This document shows positions 16,155 to 20,778 of a DNA stretch of 20,778 nucleotides, one piece after another. Position numbers and translations under genes: made by a program. This DNA comes from DATDRM01 sp035291705 (GTDB lineage Bacteria > Chloroflexota > Anaerolineae > Anaerolineales > UBA4823). The notes beneath the pieces are model-generated. The model made no database searches and was not told the origin of the DNA. It worked only from the letters and a program-made list of their open reading frames with translations. The stretch's first letter is position 1, and each line of letters opens with the position of its first letter. The stretch is taken from positions 1 through 20,778 of the forward strand of contig DATDRM010000215.1 of NCBI GenBank assembly GCA_035291705.1, in the 5' to 3' direction.

Positions 16155-17273
16155 ATGAGCACCCATGAATACGAGGTGGGGCTTCATAAGGGCGAGATCG
16201 ATACACCTGCTTTGTTAATCGACCTGCCTACGATGGAAGATAACCTGCGCAGGATGGCAGATTACTTCAAGGATTCAGATGTAAAACTACGGCCCCATAT
16301 CAAGCTGCACAAAGCCACGCCAGCTATCGCACACAGGCAACTGGAGGCAGGAGCGATCGGTCTGACGTGTGCCAAGTTATCTGAAGCGGAGGTGCTGGCA
16401 AAGGCCGGCATCAAGGACATCTTAATCGCAAACCAAATTGTCGGAGAACAGAAAATCCGCAGGCTGGTCAACCTGGCCGCCTATACGAACGTGATCGTCG
16501 CCGTCGACGATTATGATAACGTCCGACAACTATCGCAGGCCGCCGAAGCCCGCGGGGTCATGCTGAGGGTCTTAGTTGAGGTAGATATCGGAAACGCACG
16601 TTGTGGCGTTGATCCAGGTCGTCCAGCTCTCGAACTCGCTCGAGCCGTCCACAAGTCACCTGGATTGGTCTATATGGGGCTGATGGGTTACGATGGCCAC
16701 CTGACCTTCCAGGTCGATCCATCGGACAGAGAGCGGCTGGCCATCACGGCGAACACCCTGTTGGTGGAGACCAGGCAGTATATCGAATCAGCCGGCCTTG
16801 AAGTTCCGATTGTCAGTGCGAGTGGGACGTTTACATACAAATATGTCTCCAAATTGAAAGGCATCACCGAGATCCAGGCCGGGACGTATCTCCTGATGGA
16901 TACTGCTTTCAAAGAGAAGGGTGTGACGGATTTCAATTGTGCCCTAAGTGTTCTCTCCACGGTGATCAGCCGGCCGCCGCGCCCCGGCGCGGAAGACCTG
17001 GCGATCATCGACGTGGGGAGAAAAGGAATCGACAACTACTATGGATTGCCTGAGGTCAAGAGCCCACCCGGAGCGAAGTTATTTTCCATGCCCCAAGAAC
17101 ATGGCCGGTTAAGGTTGGAAGGGACTGCCAGAGATTTGAAGGTTGGCGATAAGATTGAACTGTGGGTGCGTGACGCGAACGGTACGGTCAACCTTTACGA
17201 CAAGTTCTACGCCATCCGAAACGACCTCGTCGAAGTGGTCTGGGAGATCCCGGGCCGGGGTAAGGCGACTTGA
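16155..17273 (+). CDS. PLP-dependent alanine-racemase-fold enzyme (D-threonine aldolase/D-serine dehydratase-like)
   Basis: This is a 372-residue fold-type III PLP enzyme. The N-terminal barrel begins with IDTPALLIDLPTMEDNLRRM, and the PLP lysine lies in RPHIKLHK (K50). EVDIGNARCGVDPG, GYDGHLT and ITEIQAGTYLLMD are family landmarks, and the beta domain closes with TVNLYDKFYAIR. Members cleave D-threonine-type hydroxy amino acids by retro-aldol reaction or dehydrate D-serine, using a metal bound by a His-x-Cys or His-x-Asp pair just before TVN. Here that place reads D340-A-N342, so the usual metal pair appears missing and the chemistry may differ. GGAGG (16143-16147) lies 7 bases before ATG 16155. 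It follows the regulator by about 106 bp and is first of a tight group of five genes. Confidence 0.8.
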   Translation: MSTHEYEVGLHKGEIDTPALLIDLPTMEDNLRRMADYFKDSDVKLRPHIKLHKATPAIAHRQLEAGAIGLTCAKLSEAEVLAKAGIKDILIANQIVGEQKIRRLVNLAAYTNVIVAVDDYDNVRQLSQAAEARGVMLRVLVEVDIGNARCGVDPGRPALELARAVHKSPGLVYMGLMGYDGHLTFQVDPSDRERLAITANTLLVETRQYIESAGLEVPIVSASGTFTYKYVSKLKGITEIQAGTYLLMDTAFKEKGVTDFNCALSVLSTVISRPPRPGAEDLAIIDVGRKGIDNYYGLPEVKSPPGAKLFSMPQEHGRLRLEGTARDLKVGDKIELWVRDANGTVNLYDKFYAIRNDLVEVVWEIPGRGKAT

Positions 17274-17342
17274 CCCAAGCTTTTATCCAGGATACCTGCC
17301 TCAAAGACTTATCCGCCTCGCGAGAGGCATGCAGAGAACCTC

Positions 17343-17759
17343 ATGTTCTACACAAAGCAGATCGTCCTAGACACCGCCGGTAATTTTTCAGTGGTCAATG
17401 TCACGGATCAAGTCCGAGATTTTGTCACCTCGACCGGGGTTAAACACGGGCAAGTATTAGTCTTTTATAAGCACACGACCGGCGCGGTGATTATCGGAGA
17501 GCACGAAGCCGGGATTATTGCCGACCTCCAGGATATGTTTGAACGGATTGCGCCTGTCCTGCATGATTACAAGCACCATCTGAAAGGGGTGGATTTCAAT
17601 GGACACGCCCATATGCGCTCTACACTGATGACGATTAACGTCACTATCCCCATCCTCGAGGGAGAGCTACTCCTTGGAAATTACCAGGAGATTCTTGTCA
17701 TCGACGACCAGACGGAGCCTGCGCCCCGGCATTTGGTCATTCAGGTGAGCGGGGAATAA
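17343..17759 (+). CDS. YjbQ/UPF0047 family protein (secondary thiamine-phosphate synthase-like)
   Basis: This 138-residue single-domain protein carries the family's marks: FYKHTTGAVIIGEHE (the HTT plus acidic segment), NGHAHMRSTLM and LEGELLLGNYQEILVID. The histidines and Glu expected at the shared pocket are present. E. coli YjbQ shows weak thiamine-phosphate synthase activity, but the physiological role of the family is unsettled. Its position inside a sugar-catabolism group, 4 bp from the HAD-like gene and next to a PLP enzyme, suggests a role in the pathway rather than in thiamine synthesis; no other thiamine gene is nearby. ATG 17343 is the only reasonable start, although the ribosome binding site is weak. 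Confidence 0.82.
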   Translation: MFYTKQIVLDTAGNFSVVNVTDQVRDFVTSTGVKHGQVLVFYKHTTGAVIIGEHEAGIIADLQDMFERIAPVLHDYKHHLKGVDFNGHAHMRSTLMTINVTIPILEGELLLGNYQEILVIDDQTEPAPRHLVIQVSGE

Positions 17760-17763
17760 GCAT

Positions 17764-18375
17764 ATGGAAACGATTAAAGCGATCTTCTTCTGGTTGGGGG
17801 GCGTCATCATCCAACCGATCCCGGAGCTGGTTGTAAGGGAGCTCTACGACCAGCCGATCGAGAACATCGTCATTCAAAACCGCCTGTACCTCGGAGAACT
17901 CATCCAGGAGCTTTATATCGGCCAGATCGACGGCCGCTCTTATTGCCGGATGGCGGTTCATCAGTGCCAAAGTGCTTTAGAGGCGGAGGATTTAGAAACA
18001 AAGATTACCCACAGGGCTGCTTTACAGCCGTTAATTTTGGAGACTGTGGACACTTTGCCCAGCAGCTATCAGCGCTGGCTGATTTCAGACTACCCGGCAG
18101 AATGGTTTCGCCCCATCGCAGAACGCCTGGATCTATTTTCCTGCTTCCAAGAAGAAAGGTTAGTTTTTACATCGTCCTGCAGATTGACCAGGCTCGTACC
18201 AGACATCTTCTACCATATCGTCCACCAATCCAATCAATCGATTAAAGATTGTATGATCATCGACAGTGTGACTCCACGTGCTATTCAGGCTGTGCGGCAC
18301 GGGCTCTCGTCCACGATATTCGTTGATGCCAAAAGATTAAAAAGGGATTTCAGCCTGCGTAAGATGCTCGCTTAA
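17764..18375 (+). CDS. HAD-fold protein lacking the catalytic aspartate (pseudo-hydrolase)
   Basis: This 203-residue protein has the outline of a HAD-superfamily phosphatase. Motif I reads AIFFWLGGVIIQP where FFDLGGV is usual, so the nucleophile Asp is Trp10 (codon TGG at 17791). Motif II is kept as WLISDYP. The motif III region reads RLVPDIF rather than KPDPxIF, and motif IV keeps one Asp (MIIDS) but lacks the second acidic residue. With the nucleophile gone it should not hydrolyse phosphate esters by the normal route and may be a binding or regulatory protein. The frame is intact, has a GGGGAA ribosome binding site and sits between pathway genes, so it looks selected rather than decayed. 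Codon use is like its neighbours. Confidence 0.75.
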   Translation: METIKAIFFWLGGVIIQPIPELVVRELYDQPIENIVIQNRLYLGELIQELYIGQIDGRSYCRMAVHQCQSALEAEDLETKITHRAALQPLILETVDTLPSSYQRWLISDYPAEWFRPIAERLDLFSCFQEERLVFTSSCRLTRLVPDIFYHIVHQSNQSIKDCMIIDSVTPRAIQAVRHGLSSTIFVDAKRLKRDFSLRKMLA

Positions 18376-18385
18376 GGAGAGAGAG

Positions 18386-18781
18386 ATGAAGGTGTTTACC
18401 AGGGATGCACTGACCAAAGGGATGGTAGATCACCCCTACGATACAAATCCCAGCCACCTGGCAAAGGTGAATTTCTTTTACTTTTCCGAAGACCGCAAGA
18501 TGACTGTTGCATACTATGAATCCCCCGTCGGCTGGTTTGATGTGGAGATCAACGGCTTCGATGAGATCGATTTTATTCTCGAAGGAGAGGTTGAGCTGAT
18601 TGCAGAGGGGAAGACATTGACCGCCAGGCCAGGCGACTGTTTTCTCATCCAGGAGGGGGATAAGTTCCGCTGGCGGATGACCAAATCCTCGAAAATGATC
18701 TTCTTCATTTACCCGCTCACCGAGCAAATAGAGGATCTGATCGCCAGCTTTAATAAGCGCACAGGGGATCTAACGACATGA
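18386..18781 (+). CDS. Cupin-domain protein (EutQ/DUF861-like)
   Basis: This 131-residue protein has one cupin barrel: FDEIDFILEGEVELIAEGKT (motif 1) and RPGDCFLIQEGDKFRWRMTK (motif 2). The usual cupin metal histidines are replaced, as in EutQ-type and Cupin_3 proteins, so metal binding is doubtful. AAGGAGAG lies just before ATG 18386. The stop overlaps the start of the next gene (ATGA at 18778-18781), so the two are translationally coupled and probably act together. Possible roles are a sugar isomerase or binding protein, or an acetate-kinase-like EutQ role. Function remains unknown. Confidence 0.75.
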   Translation: MKVFTRDALTKGMVDHPYDTNPSHLAKVNFFYFSEDRKMTVAYYESPVGWFDVEINGFDEIDFILEGEVELIAEGKTLTARPGDCFLIQEGDKFRWRMTKSSKMIFFIYPLTEQIEDLIASFNKRTGDLTT

Positions 18782-19599
18782 ACTTAAGCGTCGCCAGCTC
18801 GGTTTTCGTAAACTACTCTCTCCAGGACACCATCTCGTTGGTTGCGCAAGCCGGTTACGACGGGATCGACTTTTGGGGAGGGCGGCCCCATGTTTACCGC
18901 CACGATCATTCTCAACCAGACCTTGAAGGATTGCGGAGATTATTGAAAACCTATAATCTCACTGCGGTCTCGCTCATGCCAGCTTTTTATCGTTATCCAC
19001 ATTCCCTCAGCCTCCCGAACGATGTTGTTCGCCAGGATAGCCTCGATTACATGCGCCAATGTGCGGATAACGCCGCCATCTTGGGGGCGAAGATTCTGCT
19101 GGTTGTACCGAGTCACACACTTTACGGCCAGCATGTGGAAGATGCTCGCCTGAGGCTGCTGGACAGCATCGATTGGATTTGCCGATACGTGTCCCAATAT
19201 GAACTCTCGCTCGGCATCGAGCCTGCCAACAAAATGGTATCTGATTTGGTTAATACCTCGAGCGATGCGCTGAAGATCATCACTGAATTGAAGCATGACA
19301 ACCTGGGCATTGTTCTCGATACCGGCCATCTAAACCTGACCAAGGAATCAGCCGAGGCAGCTGTGAAGAACCTGGGGGACTTATTATTACAGGTCCATGT
19401 CAATGACAATGATGGTTTTCACCAGCAGAACCTGATCCCCGGTGATGGGACCTTCGATAATGGGGGATTAATCGAACTCCTTCGCGCGACGGATTACGGT
19501 GGCTTCCTGTCGGCTGAATTAGCGTGGGATTATTCCTTAGATCCTGTCCCCGCGATTCGCAAGGCAGCCGAACGCCTGCGAGATTTATTGCAACAATAA
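18778..19599 (+). CDS. Sugar (phosphate) isomerase/epimerase, xylose-isomerase-like TIM barrel
   Basis: This 273-residue AP-endonuclease-2-type TIM barrel has the four metal ligands of ketose 3-epimerases in register: E148 (GIEPANK), D181 (VLDTGH), H207 (QVHVND) and E247 (SAELAWD). The spacing is close to that of D-tagatose 3-epimerase and FrlC-type enzymes. It likely epimerises or isomerises a ketose, or its phosphate, by deprotonation next to a carbonyl. It is translationally coupled to the cupin gene through ATGA and is the last gene of the rightward series; a hairpin follows at 19629. Hydroxypyruvate isomerase and sugar-acid isomerases share this fold, so the exact reaction is open. Confidence 0.85.
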   Translation: MNLSVASSVFVNYSLQDTISLVAQAGYDGIDFWGGRPHVYRHDHSQPDLEGLRRLLKTYNLTAVSLMPAFYRYPHSLSLPNDVVRQDSLDYMRQCADNAAILGAKILLVVPSHTLYGQHVEDARLRLLDSIDWICRYVSQYELSLGIEPANKMVSDLVNTSSDALKIITELKHDNLGIVLDTGHLNLTKESAEAAVKNLGDLLLQVHVNDNDGFHQQNLIPGDGTFDNGGLIELLRATDYGGFLSAELAWDYSLDPVPAIRKAAERLRDLLQQ

Positions 19600-19628
19600 G
19601 TGTCGTCGGCCCCTGCATCGCCTCAAGC

Positions 19629-19644
19629 CCGCTCGAATGAGCGG
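19629..19644. terminator. Hairpin between convergent genes
   Basis: CCGCTC-gaat-GAGCGG, with an outer GCCT (19620-19623) / AGGC (19647-19650) pair, lies in the 60-bp gap between the epimerase stop and the stop of the leftward radical SAM gene. It is a plausible two-way terminator for the catabolic series, though without a T tract. Confidence 0.45.
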
Positions 19645-19659
19645 TCAGGCTCCTGGTGT

Positions 19660-20778
19660 TCAGATAGCCACTGCCTGAGGCCATGGCTCCCGGCGTGCCT
19701 CAATCCACAGCGTGTTCACATAGTTCAGCGCGAAGTGGTTCTGCGCAAGATGAAGCCAGAACGCGCCCGGATCGGTGAGTTCCAGGTATCGCCCATTGCG
19801 AACCGCCAGCCCGACTCGCTCAATGGCTCTCAACAACCGGCGGGCTTTGGGCGCGTCTCTCCCGAGCGCTGTATCGAGGTCGTCAAGTGGGATGTGCGTG
19901 TCGTAAAAGCGCCAGTACAGCCACCACCAACCAGACATCTGCGCGGCGAACGGCATACGCAGGGCGATCGCTGAGCGACCTGCGCACACAGCCTGAACCC
20001 ATGTGTTGAGATCGAACGTGTTGAGCGCAAATCCGTCGGGCAGCTGCGATCCAGCACCGGGGCCGACACCGATGTATCCGTCCCTGGTGACTGACGAGTA
20101 GCGCGGGGCTGCGCCAAGCTTGAAGCCCCACACAGACACCCTTTCGAAGCCGTGTTCTGCACACCACGCGCTGATCCCCCGGTAGTGCGCCCGGCGCACA
20201 CCCAGATCTGGCATGCGCACTGCTGTCAGGCGCAGGTATTCACCGACGGAGGTGTATGGGAACGTGAAGAGCGGGTAGGTCGTGAGCTGGTTCGCGCCAA
20301 GCTGCGCAGCGCGGGCCAGATCGGCGATCACATCACCGTCCGTCTGACCAGGTAAGGCAAACATGATATCTACATTAATCGAGGCGAAACCGTTCCGCAC
20401 GAGCAGTTCAAGTGCGCGCTCCGCGACGGGAGGTTTGTAACGACGTCCCAGCCTGGCGAGGTGCTCGGGGTGGAAGGATTGCACACCAAGCGAAACAAGC
20501 GCAACCCCCGCATCGTGCAGCCGCCGTACGATCTCATCGTCAACGTCAGCTGGATTTGTCTCAATGCAGATTTCACCCGTCAGGCGGAACCGCTCGCGCA
20601 GGCGCATAAGCACGCTGGCGACGCTGTCCAGAGCAAGCGTCGGCGTGCCGCCGCCAATATAAATACTCGTGATCTCGGCCGGCCCGATCGTATCAGCCCA
20701 CCAATCGACTTCGGCGATCGCTGCCCGGGTGTAGGGCTCCACAAGTGTCCCATCATAAGGTACTTTGGTGTAGGGGCA
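19660..20778 (-). CDS. HemW/coproporphyrinogen III oxidase-like radical SAM protein, 5' end outside window
   Basis: The frame is open to the right edge. The first visible residues are CPYTKVPYDG, and that Cys is probably the last of the CxxxCxxC iron-sulfur motif, so the true start lies beyond the window. The other motifs of the family are seen: IYIGGGTPT, EICIETNPAD (SAM binding), SLGVQSFHPEHLARLGR and NVDIMFALPGQT. The C-terminal part has the HemN-like GVGPGAGSQLPDG segment and a helical tail. HemW-type proteins are heme chaperones; HemN oxidises coproporphyrinogen; other relatives have unrelated roles. The unusual YPLFTFPYTS stretch points to a divergent subgroup. It is convergent with the catabolic island and probably unrelated to it. 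Confidence 0.82.
   Translation of the reverse strand, partial: CPYTKVPYDGTLVEPYTRAAIAEVDWWADTIGPAEITSIYIGGGTPTLALDSVASVLMRLRERFRLTGEICIETNPADVDDEIVRRLHDAGVALVSLGVQSFHPEHLARLGRRYKPPVAERALELLVRNGFASINVDIMFALPGQTDGDVIADLARAAQLGANQLTTYPLFTFPYTSVGEYLRLTAVRMPDLGVRRAHYRGISAWCAEHGFERVSVWGFKLGAAPRYSSVTRDGYIGVGPGAGSQLPDGFALNTFDLNTWVQAVCAGRSAIALRMPFAAQMSGWWWLYWRFYDTHIPLDDLDTALGRDAPKARRLLRAIERVGLAVRNGRYLELTDPGAFWLHLAQNHFALNYVNTLWIEARREPWPQAVAI

Noticed and set aside
19600..19974. Plus-strand ORF of 124 codons at the end of the catabolic series
   Set aside because: It is antisense to the radical SAM gene, starts without a ribosome binding site and has no family features.

Overview
The window looks like a chromosomal segment of a free-living bacterium, most likely a Chloroflexota (Anaerolineae-like) organism. 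This is inference: the basis is the giant zinc-ribbon/nucleotide-cyclase/ATPase/TPR protein, a 57-residue small ORF of a kind I associate with that phylum, moderately high GC with AT-rich intergenic regions, and a self-contained ABC carbohydrate-uptake and catabolism cluster. TGA is used as a normal stop by several intact genes. I see no rRNA, tRNA, CRISPR array, phage or insertion sequence.

Layout. (1) 1-318: the C-terminal end of a SIS-domain phosphosugar-binding protein. (2) 455-4663: a class III nucleotide cyclase fused to an AAA/NTPase and TPR region. Its frame continues to 4663 but is broken by in-frame TGA codons and at least one frameshift, so the 3' third is a decayed gene, a recoded gene or a sequence-error artefact. 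(3) 4725-4898, minus strand: a small ORF (57 aa) with a strong ribosome binding site. (4) 5197-7296: a fused ADP-forming acyl-CoA synthetase behind a good sigma-70-type promoter. (5) 7373-19599: a catabolic island. An ABC ATPase is transcribed leftward. Facing it rightward are a permease, a substrate-binding lipoprotein, a cyclase-family (PF04199) hydrolase, two short-chain dehydrogenases, an FGGY sugar kinase, a YhfZ-like regulator, a D-threonine-aldolase/D-serine-dehydratase-like PLP protein, a YjbQ/UPF0047 protein, a HAD-fold protein lacking its nucleophile, an EutQ-like cupin and a TIM-barrel epimerase. (6) 19660-20778, minus strand: the body of a HemW/coproporphyrinogen-oxidase-like radical SAM protein that runs off the window at its iron-sulfur cysteines.

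The clearest regulatory structure is the 8186-8516 intergenic region. Two divergent promoters (TTGACA-N18-TATGAT leftward, TTGACT-N18-TATAAT rightward) each have one copy of a TGTTCA-N7-TGAAC operator at or just after the -10 box, and the two operators are exactly 100 bp apart. One repressor could therefore control the ATPase and the rest of the transporter and pathway together.

Working model (inference): a carbohydrate or hydroxy-acid substrate is imported by the ABC transporter, oxidised by one or both dehydrogenases, possibly opened by the cyclase-family hydrolase, isomerised by the epimerase, phosphorylated by the FGGY kinase and cleaved or rearranged by the PLP enzyme. The substrate cannot be read from sequence alone. 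This combination of genes does not match a pathway I recognise and is the best candidate in the window for an undescribed system.
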